From Opitutaceae bacterium (lineage in GTDB: Bacteria; Verrucomicrobiota; Verrucomicrobiia; Opitutales; Opitutaceae), in contig JANQRT010000057.1 in NCBI GenBank assembly GCA_028284385.1, forward strand, positions 1-50,883: a stretch of 50,883 bases of DNA, given 5' to 3'. This document shows positions 38,271 to 45,613 of this stretch, piece by piece. The position numbers and the translations under genes were made by a program. Each line of letters begins with the position of its first letter. Position 1 is the stretch's first letter. The notes beneath the pieces are model-generated. The model did no database searches, was not told the DNA's origin, and saw only the letters and a list, made by a program, of their open reading frames with translations.

Positions 38271-38825
38271 TTGAAAAGCAGAATTCTCACTCGACGCTCT
38301 TTTGCTCCGCGGGACACCGTTTCACTAGCTCGTGGCCTTCTCGGGAAGTATTTAGTGGTGGCTTCATCCAATGGAGATGATCCCAAGGCTCTGCCGATCA
38401 CCGAAGCGGAAGCCTACGATGGACCGGAAGACTTGGCTTGTCATGCTAGCAAGGGAAAGACTAAGCGGACTGAAGTCATGTTTGGCTCTGCTGGAGCATG
38501 GTACGTTTATCTGATCTACGGCATGTATGAAATGCTCAATCTCGTAACCGGTCCTAAAGATTATCCAGCAGCGATACTCATTCGAGGCGTAGTGGGCATT
38601 TCAGGACCTGGCCGATTGACAAAACGTTTGGGAATTACCCGTGACGTAAATGGTCTCCAGGCTGGACCAGGCGTTGGGCTTCATTTGGAGGATCGAGGAC
38701 TTTCTTTCGACGACTCTCAAATCGAAATCACGCCTCGCATCGGTGTCGACTACGCTAAAGAATGGGCTCTCAAGCCCTATCGTTTCGTGCTGAAGAAAGA
38801 AGTCGAAAAGGAACTTATTTCCTAG
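38271..38825 (+). CDS. 3-methyladenine DNA glycosylase (AAG/MPG family)
   Basis: This base-excision enzyme removes alkylated purines from DNA. The 184-residue protein shows LARGLLGKYLVV, the catalytic acid region ITEAEAYDGPEDLACHASKG, and the DNA-intercalation and base-pocket stretches GAWYVYLIYGMYEMLNLV and ILIRGVVG, followed by GPGRLTKRLGI. The start is a TTG at 38271; there is a stop codon in frame 33 bp upstream and no ATG or GTG between, so TTG is the only reasonable start. The 3' end overlaps the convergent DUF3108 gene by 11 bp. Confidence 0.92.
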   Translation: MKSRILTRRSFAPRDTVSLARGLLGKYLVVASSNGDDPKALPITEAEAYDGPEDLACHASKGKTKRTEVMFGSAGAWYVYLIYGMYEMLNLVTGPKDYPAAILIRGVVGISGPGRLTKRLGITRDVNGLQAGPGVGLHLEDRGLSFDDSQIEITPRIGVDYAKEWALKPYRFVLKKEVEKELIS

Positions 38826-39711
38826 CTACGAGAACTTCGCCTTGCAGCTGATAGTCTCTGAGGCGCATCGACGCGGTTCCAATGCTGGTGCTTAAGTCGA
38901 ATCGCAGGGGGATTCGCTTCGAGTCCGCCGAAATCCACATAGCGAACTTACCGCCCTCCCGAAATATTCTGCTTTGCGGGTAGGCGTTCACGGGTTCGAT
39001 CCGCAGGGCCTCCATGCGCCCGAACCGCGTATTGATTTCTTCCTTACCGGAAATAGCCATCTCGATAAAATAGAATTTGCCTTTCGAGCTGATAAGTAGC
39101 GGATAGGATTCTCCTTCCTTCAGATCCCATCCTCGGGCTTGCAAAAGCGCCCCTGCATAATCGAGAGGATAGGGGTAGGGCAGTGGCTTGGTGCCGCATT
39201 TTTCGGGATTATTGGCATCGAAGTAATTCATTGCCCCCGCGTTATAATCGAAAGTGGTCTTGGTCTCGGAAAGGGTGGAGCGCGTTTTGCCGTTAACCGT
39301 ATTCGTATCCATACGCCAATGGTCCGTATCGATAAGCGTCTCAGCTTGAAGCGTCATGGGATAAAGCGTCCGGATGAAGCCTTTGGATGCCGTTTCCGTT
39401 TTGATGAGCAACTTCTCTCCATCCTCTCGCTGCATGATCTCCGTTTCGATCACCATTTGGCCCGCCTTGCGAAAGATCCCCCAATGCGCATTAAAGGTGA
39501 ACTTCTCTCCAGGCTTAAAGGCTCTTCCGCGGACTGAGGCCTCGGCAAACTCAGCTTCAGGCCACTGCATCGTTCCCGTTTGAAGCGGCTGGGGATCTTC
39601 GCCGATATGGTCCGTGAAGTCGCCCTTGCGTTTGGTCTCATTTGCGGCCTGGGCTGTGCCTAGAGCTGCCAGAGCTAGCAGGGCGAGCTTCAAAATCCTC
39701 AACGTTTGCAT
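38815..39711 (-). CDS. DUF3108-family exported protein
   Basis: The 298-residue protein has a signal peptide (LRILKLALLALAALGTAQA, cleavage near ANE). The mature part is beta-rich and matches the DUF3108 pattern: FKPGEKFTFNAHWGIFRKAG near residue 65, then KTETASKGFIRTLYPM, KTTFDYNAGAMNYFD, and a C-terminal FAMWISADSKRIPLRFD. Members are periplasmic or outer-membrane-associated proteins of unknown function, sometimes linked to lipid or peptidoglycan-related processes. It overlaps the convergent glycosylase gene by 11 bp. A 99-bp gap without a gene separates it from the stop of the nuclease-ligase gene, which lies upstream on the same strand. Confidence 0.85.
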   Translation of the reverse strand: MQTLRILKLALLALAALGTAQAANETKRKGDFTDHIGEDPQPLQTGTMQWPEAEFAEASVRGRAFKPGEKFTFNAHWGIFRKAGQMVIETEIMQREDGEKLLIKTETASKGFIRTLYPMTLQAETLIDTDHWRMDTNTVNGKTRSTLSETKTTFDYNAGAMNYFDANNPEKCGTKPLPYPYPLDYAGALLQARGWDLKEGESYPLLISSKGKFYFIEMAISGKEEINTRFGRMEALRIEPVNAYPQSRIFREGGKFAMWISADSKRIPLRFDLSTSIGTASMRLRDYQLQGEVLVARK

Positions 39712-39810
39712 GGTTTTCTGAATCTTTATCCGTGTAAAGTGGCTGTTTTGGATGCCGAAAATCTAGTCTGGGTTCCGGTTATGGTTTCGATTGACAAGCT
39801 AAAGCAATCG

Positions 39811-42504
39811 TCAATTTTGCCTCCCACTTTCGTTTTCAGTAGCCGAGCAAAGTCTTTCGCACTGTTCCAGAGTATCGATTTGCTCAACCGATTTGTCGCT
39901 ACGTATACGTTTGATGCGAGGAAACCGCAAGGCAAAGCCTGAATTATGCCTATCGCTTCTCTGGATCGTATCGAACGCGATTTCAAGTACCGTATCAGGC
40001 TTAACGATTTTCTTATGTCCCTTATCTTCAATGGTTTGTTCCTTGAAATGATAAGTGAGCTCTTCGATTTCGACATCCCTTAAGCCCGTGTAGGCCTTGC
40101 CTATGGTCTTGAGCTCCCCAGTCTCGCTATCTCGTACCGCAAAGGTGTAGTCCGACAGCACATCCTTGCGCTTCCCGTGTCCGTATTCCGCAGCGACCAC
40201 CACAACGTCCAGCGCCGCGTACGCTTTTTTCAGCTTTAGCCAAGCATTGCCACGACTGCCTGGCGTGTAAAACGATGCTGGATCTTTCAGCATCAGACCT
40301 TCATTTCCTCTTTGTCGAGCGGCTACGAACGCTGCTTCGATTGCCTTGGCTCCTTCTAGCTGAATTGTTGGAGCCATGCGAATAGTCGCATTCAGCGAAA
40401 GCTGTTCCATCCTATTTCTGCGATCGGAAAGAGGCGTTTTTAGCAGGCTGTTTCCCTCTATCCAAAGGGCGTCGTACAGCCAGAGAATCACAGGAATTTC
40501 CTCTCCCAAGAAAAGGTCTCCTCCTTTACGCCCCAGTCTCTTTTGCAATTCGGCGAAGGGCAGAGGCTTTTCATCACTCCAAGCTACAATTTCTCCATCG
40601 CCGATGAAGTCCTGAGGTATCTCTCGAATAGCGGAAACGATTTCAGGAAACTGATGGGAAACCTGATTGAGGTCCCGACTGTACAACTCCACCCTTTGAT
40701 CGACCTTGTGGATTTGGCAGCGAATCCCGTCGTACTTATCCTCCGCCCAAACCGATTCTCCAAGCCGCTTGACTATCGATTCTCCATCCGGCTCTGGACT
40801 GGCAAGCATGAACTGAAGAGGATGAAAAACTTCAAGACGGATGCTCTCGAGCTGATTCTTCGAAGCTGCTAGTACCACCTTGACTATGTCTCCGCAACGC
40901 AGGTTCGCCTCTCTTGTTTCGGTTTTATCAACATCGTAGCGCTTGGCGATCGCCTCTTCAACCAGACCTTCTTTCATACCGATACGAAGATCTCCACTGA
41001 TCACTTTCATGAAGTACTTGCCTTCTATAGGAGAAAGCTTGCGAAACTCCTCTTTCAAAAGCGAGTGGCGGAAAGTGGGACTTGGGGCGATTGCCAGGTT
41101 TTCGAATAGGATTCTGATATCTCTAATCGATCGCTGAGCCTTCGTATCCAGACTTTTAAGCAAAGCCACAGCCACTTCCGATGCGTCGCGAATATCCTTA
41201 TACAGAAATTTGAAATCAGCCTCGCTCGCTTCGGTCGCGTCCAGGATAGATTGCTTCACCAGAGACCAACCGATGTTAAGCCGATTCTTGGATGATTGAG
41301 GGAACGCTCTTCCGGTAAGAAAAAGGCAAACATGGGCTGAGTCCTCAGGTTCTAGTTTTTCCAAAAACCTGGCAAGAAGCTCGATTTTCCGGTTCTTGCT
41401 ATCCGTATTGCCAATTTCACCACATAGGTGACAGAAGCTTACAAACGCGTCTTCGGATTGATGCTCAGGATCGTCATCTCTTTCGCTGTGCGCTACGCTG
41501 AAACGTTTGTTTGGCATTTCCACCTTCATGTCGAAAGACATCTGGTTGTCCTTGCCCAAGGCGAAGGCGTCGTATCCGTCTTGCTTCAAAGTCTGGGCAA
41601 ATTCTTCTGCATAGCCATGTATCGTGAGAATACGCGAGGGTTGAACTCGAGACACCATCTCTTGCAAGTCGAGAAAGTCGGCATGATCCGAAAGAGGAAA
41701 TACCTTGTCGCACTGAAATCGATAAATCGCGTTGGGATCATTGGCCCATCCGGAAAGCATGGCAGTCTTTCGATTTCGGATACGTTTAAGCCAACTCGAC
41801 TTATTGGAAAGAGGAGGTGAGATGACGACGTGACCAGCATAGTTCTCCTCGTCGAAATCGCTGAATTCGGGAAATTCGATCCCGATTTCCATGCAAGTTC
41901 GGGTCAGCTTGGCGGGTTGCGGGTGCATCATGATTTTCAGATTGGCGCTTTTGAGACTACTGAGAGCCTCCTGGCTTTTGCCCAGCGAATAGCCGAAGAG
42001 TATCGGAGTGTCGCCATTTTCAAGCGTTTCCTGGCAGAAGCGAATGATGTCCTTAATAACCTCCTCGGCTGGGGGAAAGACGTAGCGAGGCAATCCATAG
42101 GTTGTCTCCATTACAAGGATGTCGGCCTCGGGAACAACGCATGGCTCGGCGGATTTTCCTGGAGTCAGCTTGAAATCGCCTGTGTACAACAGCGAAACGC
42201 CTTCGCGTTTCAGCCAAAGCATTGAGGAGCCGACAATGTGTCCGGCCGGATAGAATACCGCTTCTACTCCAGGCTCGATTTCAAAGGGCTTTTCGAATTC
42301 ATGAATCAGCCATTCGCGTTCGCCTTCTAAACGAGCCTGTATTAGCTTAGCGGTTACATCGCTGCAAAGAATCGATTGATGATCTCCTAGATGATCGAAA
42401 TGAGCGTGGGAAACGAACGCTTTTTCAACTGGTTTGCGAGCGTCCAGACGCCAGTCGATGTCAGGCAGATAAATGCCATTATCGAGTTCGATCTTCCAGC
42501 TCAT
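39811..42504 (-). CDS. MBL-fold DNA exonuclease fused to ATP-dependent DNA ligase
   Basis: One 897-residue chain carries two enzymes. Residues 1 to about 340 form a metallo-beta-lactamase/beta-CASP nuclease of the ligase-associated exonuclease type: HAHFDHLGD at 33-41 (HxHxDH), then YPAGHIVGSSMLWL and YTGDFKLTPG. After a short charged linker (about 340-350), the ligase follows, with an N-terminal helical DNA-binding domain and the nucleotidyltransferase motif AEDKYDGIRC, whose Lys590 is the expected adenylation site, then DGEIVAWSD, EGLMLKDPAS and a C-terminal OB domain. The two parts are usually separate adjacent genes, often with an Lhr-type helicase and a metallophosphoesterase; neither partner is here. 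DoxX lies 17 bp upstream on the same strand. It probably serves DNA repair. Confidence 0.93.
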   Translation of the reverse strand: MSWKIELDNGIYLPDIDWRLDARKPVEKAFVSHAHFDHLGDHQSILCSDVTAKLIQARLEGEREWLIHEFEKPFEIEPGVEAVFYPAGHIVGSSMLWLKREGVSLLYTGDFKLTPGKSAEPCVVPEADILVMETTYGLPRYVFPPAEEVIKDIIRFCQETLENGDTPILFGYSLGKSQEALSSLKSANLKIMMHPQPAKLTRTCMEIGIEFPEFSDFDEENYAGHVVISPPLSNKSSWLKRIRNRKTAMLSGWANDPNAIYRFQCDKVFPLSDHADFLDLQEMVSRVQPSRILTIHGYAEEFAQTLKQDGYDAFALGKDNQMSFDMKVEMPNKRFSVAHSERDDDPEHQSEDAFVSFCHLCGEIGNTDSKNRKIELLARFLEKLEPEDSAHVCLFLTGRAFPQSSKNRLNIGWSLVKQSILDATEASEADFKFLYKDIRDASEVAVALLKSLDTKAQRSIRDIRILFENLAIAPSPTFRHSLLKEEFRKLSPIEGKYFMKVISGDLRIGMKEGLVEEAIAKRYDVDKTETREANLRCGDIVKVVLAASKNQLESIRLEVFHPLQFMLASPEPDGESIVKRLGESVWAEDKYDGIRCQIHKVDQRVELYSRDLNQVSHQFPEIVSAIREIPQDFIGDGEIVAWSDEKPLPFAELQKRLGRKGGDLFLGEEIPVILWLYDALWIEGNSLLKTPLSDRRNRMEQLSLNATIRMAPTIQLEGAKAIEAAFVAARQRGNEGLMLKDPASFYTPGSRGNAWLKLKKAYAALDVVVVAAEYGHGKRKDVLSDYTFAVRDSETGELKTIGKAYTGLRDVEIEELTYHFKEQTIEDKGHKKIVKPDTVLEIAFDTIQRSDRHNSGFALRFPRIKRIRSDKSVEQIDTLEQCERLCSATENESGRQN

Positions 42505-42521
42505 CGAGCGTCTTCAAGCAA

Positions 42522-42938
42522 TTAGATTCCCCTTCGATCCAGACTCAATCGACCCGGCCCTATGAGCGTCAGAGCGAAAAAGGAAAACCCGAGTTGAATC
42601 ATAACCATGAGATGGGGTACGGTCTCTCCGCGCAAGAAGGCGTTAGCGATGGCAAAGGCCATGATCACCGTTAACATAGCGGCAATGCCACGGGTGAAGA
42701 GGCCCACGATGAGTAGTAGACCGCCGAAAGACTGAGCCATCAAGGAGGCCAGACCAAAAAAAAGATGTAGTGACTCTACGCCTACCATACTCATTGCTTG
42801 GCCAACATCTTTCCATACGTCTGGGCCTCCTACAAATCTCGGAAAGCCATAGTAGGCGATGAGGGCGCCTGAGCCCAATCTAAGAAAGAGTACGCCAATG
42901 AAATCAAATCGGCCTAGACTGGAGAGCGTGAGTTTCAT
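42522..42938 (-). CDS. DoxX-family membrane protein
   Basis: The 138-residue protein has four predicted membrane helices (beginning with FIGVLFLRLGSGALIAYYGF) and the DoxX-type start helix with a small-residue-rich face. Members are linked to thiol or redox stress or to quinone-dependent oxidation, but most are uncharacterised. It ends 17 bp before the nuclease-ligase gene and may be co-transcribed with it. Confidence 0.82.
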   Translation of the reverse strand: MKLTLSSLGRFDFIGVLFLRLGSGALIAYYGFPRFVGGPDVWKDVGQAMSMVGVESLHLFFGLASLMAQSFGGLLLIVGLFTRGIAAMLTVIMAFAIANAFLRGETVPHLMVMIQLGFSFFALTLIGPGRLSLDRRGI

Positions 42939-43010
42939 TTATTTCTTGGACGTTGAGCTGCGAATTTCCATTGAGCTTTTTAGAAAGGTTATGAGGGAGT
43001 GGGATCCATC

Positions 43011-43035
43011 CAAGACAATTTCGCTAATTGTCTTG
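43011..43035 (-). terminator. perfect 10-bp hairpin downstream of the HD hydrolase gene
   Basis: CAAGACAATT (43011-43020) pairs exactly with AATTGTCTTG (43026-43035) around a 5-nt loop. It lies 9 bp past the HD gene stop on the minus strand, without a U-tract. It may end the fabV-dtd-HD unit before DoxX. Confidence 0.5.
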
Positions 43036-43044
43036 AGTAGACTT

Positions 43045-43644
43045 CTATTTTGGCAGCCATCCATTTTCGATGCTTTCGGAAATAAGCGTTTGAGCGTATT
43101 CCCATAACGCCTCGCTACCTTCCGCCATGACTCCGTTAATGCGTCTCACGTCTTTTTCTTCAACGCCGTGATTTCGCCAGGCCTTGCCCTTCGCCAAGTA
43201 GTTGAGAAACATGGGCTGCAAGCGATCGAGGGCTTTGGCGAAAACGGCCTCTTTCGATTTTCCTGCCTCGAACTCCTCCCACAACTCCCTGTAATCGTTA
43301 CTCTGATCGTCAGGCAGAATACCAAAAAGCCGATCCGCCGCTTTGCTTTCTCTCTGATATTGGTTTTGCTTAGCTGCCTCGTCGTAGATGTAAGTGTCGC
43401 CGGCATCTATTTCCACAATATCGTGAATGATGGCCATCTTGAGAATTTTTAGGATATCCAGATCCGGCTCGTTAGCATGCTCGAATAAGATGATGGCCAT
43501 CAGACAAAGATGCCAGGAGTGTTCAGCGTCGTTTTCATGACGGGAGAGATCGCTGACGTAGGCGCGACGAAAGACGGCCTTCATTTTATCGGCCTCGGCG
43601 ATGAAGGCCATCTGTTTCCTGAGTCTTTCGGCCGCGTTGTTCAT
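43045..43644 (-). CDS. HD-domain hydrolase (YfbR/HDDC2-like)
   Basis: The 199-residue protein has the HD metal-site motifs in order: an early Arg/His in SRHENDAEHSWHLC, the His-Asp pair in MAIIHDIVEID, and a later Asp in FAKALDRLQPMF. This spacing is that of the HD_3 group, which includes 5'-deoxynucleotidases such as YfbR and human HDDC2. A deoxynucleoside monophosphate phosphohydrolase activity is plausible but unproven. It starts 19 bp downstream of dtd and probably shares the fabV-dtd transcript. A hairpin follows at 43011. Confidence 0.85.
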   Translation of the reverse strand: MNNAAERLRKQMAFIAEADKMKAVFRRAYVSDLSRHENDAEHSWHLCLMAIILFEHANEPDLDILKILKMAIIHDIVEIDAGDTYIYDEAAKQNQYQRESKAADRLFGILPDDQSNDYRELWEEFEAGKSKEAVFAKALDRLQPMFLNYLAKGKAWRNHGVEEKDVRRINGVMAEGSEALWEYAQTLISESIENGWLPK

Positions 43645-43663
43645 TTTTATTTGCCTGCAAGTG

Positions 43664-44116
43664 CTACTCGCGATTTCGCGTATCCAAATTTATCGTTACA
43701 GGACCGTCGTTGACCAGAGAAACCTTCATATCGGCTGCGAAAATGCCGGTTTTAGGTGGTTTTCCAGTAAGTCTTTCAAGTCCTGCAACAGCCTCTTCAT
43801 AAAGCGTTTTGCCAAGCTCGGGAGCAGCCGCTTCATTGAAAGAGGGGCGATTCCCTTTTTTCGTCGAGGCGATCAGAGTGAATTGGCTGATCACCAGAAT
43901 CTCTCCATCAACATGAGCCAAGTCCGTATTCATTAATCCATGCTCGTCCTCGAAAACGCGCATGTTGGCGATTTTACGGACTATCCAATCGACGTCTTCG
44001 CTTGTATCCTCTTTATGGACACCAAGCAGAACGAGCAAGCCTTTGTCTATGGAAGAGTGAATGGCGCCCTCTATAGTAACCGAAGCTTCGCTTACTCGCT
44101 GGACAACGGCTTTCAC
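43664..44116 (-). CDS. dtd: D-aminoacyl-tRNA deacylase
   Basis: Dtd hydrolyses D-amino acids mischarged onto tRNA and also removes Gly from tRNA-Ala. The conserved N-terminus is VKAVVQRVSEASV, so I start at a GTG at 44116 (a GTG at 44119 adds one residue), giving about 150 residues, the usual length. A longer frame reaching 44266 overlaps fabV and has an unrelated basic N-terminus, so it is rejected. The active-site motifs are VISQFTL (about residues 78-84) and NDGPVTI near the C-terminus. It begins about 8 bp after the fabV stop without a Shine-Dalgarno, which suggests translational coupling. Confidence 0.93.
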   Translation of the reverse strand: MKAVVQRVSEASVTIEGAIHSSIDKGLLVLLGVHKEDTSEDVDWIVRKIANMRVFEDEHGLMNTDLAHVDGEILVISQFTLIASTKKGNRPSFNEAAAPELGKTLYEEAVAGLERLTGKPPKTGIFAADMKVSLVNDGPVTINLDTRNRE

Positions 44117-44124
44117 CACGAAGT

Positions 44125-45312
44125 CTATTCGAATTCCACTACTGGGTCTACGTCTTTTTCGTAGTCGACGCTTTCCTGAAGAAAACCGAAGATTTTCAGG
44201 AATTCCTCCTGATAGCCTGCGAAGTCGGTAAGCTCGTCGACATTCTCGGTCGCCACTTTCGGCCAAACCTCGGCCACCGCCTCCTGTATTTCGGGTCTCA
44301 TTTCCAAATCGTCCATGCGAATCAGGCCGAGCTCATCTTGAGGGACATCGCTAGATCCGTTGTAGAGGCGTTCAGAAAATAGTCGCTGCATCTGCTCGAT
44401 GCACCCCTCGTGTCCGCCCAGTTCCTTCATAACTTTGAAGAGAATGGTGATATAGAGATTAACACCCGGAATAGCGGAGCTGGATTGCGTCACGACCGCT
44501 TTGTTTACCGACACATAGGCTTGGCCGTTCAGGTTCGCCAAGTTTTCGTTTATCGCTTTCTTCGCTCTTCGCAGATCAAGCTTCGCTCGCCCGATTGTGC
44601 CGTCCTTGTAAACAGGCCACGTTGCTTTGGGGCCGATGTAATCATAGGCCACAGTCTTGCAGTTATCCGCTAACACATCGGCATCCTTAAGGGCCTGTAT
44701 CCAAAGTTCCCAGTCTTCGCCGCCCATCACTTTGACGGTGTTGCGGATATCCTCCTCTGTTGCCGCTTCTAGCGTGGCTTCCTCAATCGTTTTCTTGTCT
44801 GTATCCAAATACTTATTGGAATAAGCATTGCCAATAGGTTTAAGAACGGATTTGTAGACCTCGCCCGTTTCCGGATCCGTCCTGCGAGGAGCGCCGATCG
44901 AGTAGACTAGCAAATCGATTTTGCCCATATTGCCCTTAATCCGCTCTATCGCTTCCGCTTTGATTTCCTTGGAAAAGGCGTCTCCGTTAATGCTGCTGGC
45001 GTAAAGCCCTGCGGACCTAGCTTCTTTCTCGAAGGCGACTGAATTGTACCATCCTGCCGATGCGCAGCGTCCTCGCTCGGAGGGTCGCTCGAAAAACACG
45101 CCAAGAGTATTGGCATTGCTTCCGAATGCCGCCGCTATTCTCGAAGCGAGTCCATAACCCTGCGAAGCTCCCACCACGAGAACGTTTTTCGGACCGCCAT
45201 CGATGATGCCCTTATCCTTAACATGCTCTATCTGGCTGCTTACGTTCGCGGCACAGCCATCGGGATGGGCCGTGATGCAGATGAATCCCTTAACTCTTGG
45301 TTTTATAATCAT
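44125..45312 (-). CDS. fabV: trans-2-enoyl-ACP/CoA reductase FabV
   Basis: FabV catalyses the last step of the fatty-acid elongation cycle with NAD(P)H. It is a larger, monomeric alternative to FabI and is naturally insensitive to triclosan. The conserved start MIIKPRVKGFICITAHPDGC fixes the ATG at 45312; a TTG at 45348 would add a non-conserved leader. The protein is about 395 residues, typical of the family. It has the nucleotide-binding VLVVGASQGYGLASRIA and the FabV signature Y-x8-K (Tyr235 and Lys244 in YKDGTIGRAK). It is the first gene of a compact minus-strand unit with dtd and the HD hydrolase. No FabI is seen in the window. Confidence 0.96.
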   Translation of the reverse strand: MIIKPRVKGFICITAHPDGCAANVSSQIEHVKDKGIIDGGPKNVLVVGASQGYGLASRIAAAFGSNANTLGVFFERPSERGRCASAGWYNSVAFEKEARSAGLYASSINGDAFSKEIKAEAIERIKGNMGKIDLLVYSIGAPRRTDPETGEVYKSVLKPIGNAYSNKYLDTDKKTIEEATLEAATEEDIRNTVKVMGGEDWELWIQALKDADVLADNCKTVAYDYIGPKATWPVYKDGTIGRAKLDLRRAKKAINENLANLNGQAYVSVNKAVVTQSSSAIPGVNLYITILFKVMKELGGHEGCIEQMQRLFSERLYNGSSDVPQDELGLIRMDDLEMRPEIQEAVAEVWPKVATENVDELTDFAGYQEEFLKIFGFLQESVDYEKDVDPVVEFE

Positions 45313-45452
45313 AGCTAAGTCGTTTTTGGAATAGGCGGAGCTTGGCAACGTGGAGTGAGGCCTTGTTTCAGAGTAGAGCGGTTATTTGGAGCGCCTGACG
45401 GGGTTTATCCAGTCTAAAGCGCTTGCCTCCGCAATCAGCTTGAAGAAGAAGC

Positions 45453-45473
45453 CGTTTGCCAATCAAGCAAACG
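45453..45473. other. 7-bp hairpin between the small ORF and fabV
   Basis: CGTTTGC and GCAAACG pair exactly with a 7-nt loop, 7 bp past the stop of the minus-strand small ORF. There is no T run on the minus strand. Its role is unclear. Confidence 0.3.
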
Positions 45474-45479
45474 AAGCTT

Positions 45480-45572
45480 TTATAACAAGGCCATTCCGAC
45501 TATGCCTAGAATGATGAGAATGCCCAAGATGCTCAGGATCATTCTTTCCTGCTTAGTGGTCTTAAACAGCAT
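45480..45572 (-). CDS. candidate 30-residue single-span membrane peptide
   Basis: An ATG at 45572 opens a 30-codon frame ending in TAA at 45480. The peptide begins MLFKTTKQERM, followed by a pure hydrophobic helix (ILSILGILIILGIVGMALL), so it has a basic N-terminus and one membrane span. Small proteins of this shape are common in bacteria and often modulate membrane partners. There is no visible Shine-Dalgarno, but most genes here lack one. A hairpin follows on the minus strand. It lies in the spacer between dsbD-like (divergent) and fabV (same strand). Length alone cannot prove coding. Confidence 0.45.
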   Translation of the reverse strand: MLFKTTKQERMILSILGILIILGIVGMALL

Positions 45573-45613
45573 TAGTTTGTCTATTATTGGGGTAAAACGT
45601 TAATTGTGGGCCA

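Noticed and set aside
44117..44266. N-terminal extension of dtd to 44266
   Set aside because: It overlaps the fabV coding region and encodes an Arg-rich leader absent from the family. The GTG at 44116 gives the standard N-terminus and length.
45313..45348. Earlier TTG start for fabV
   Set aside because: The family begins at MIIKP, which corresponds to the ATG at 45312. The extra residues are not conserved.
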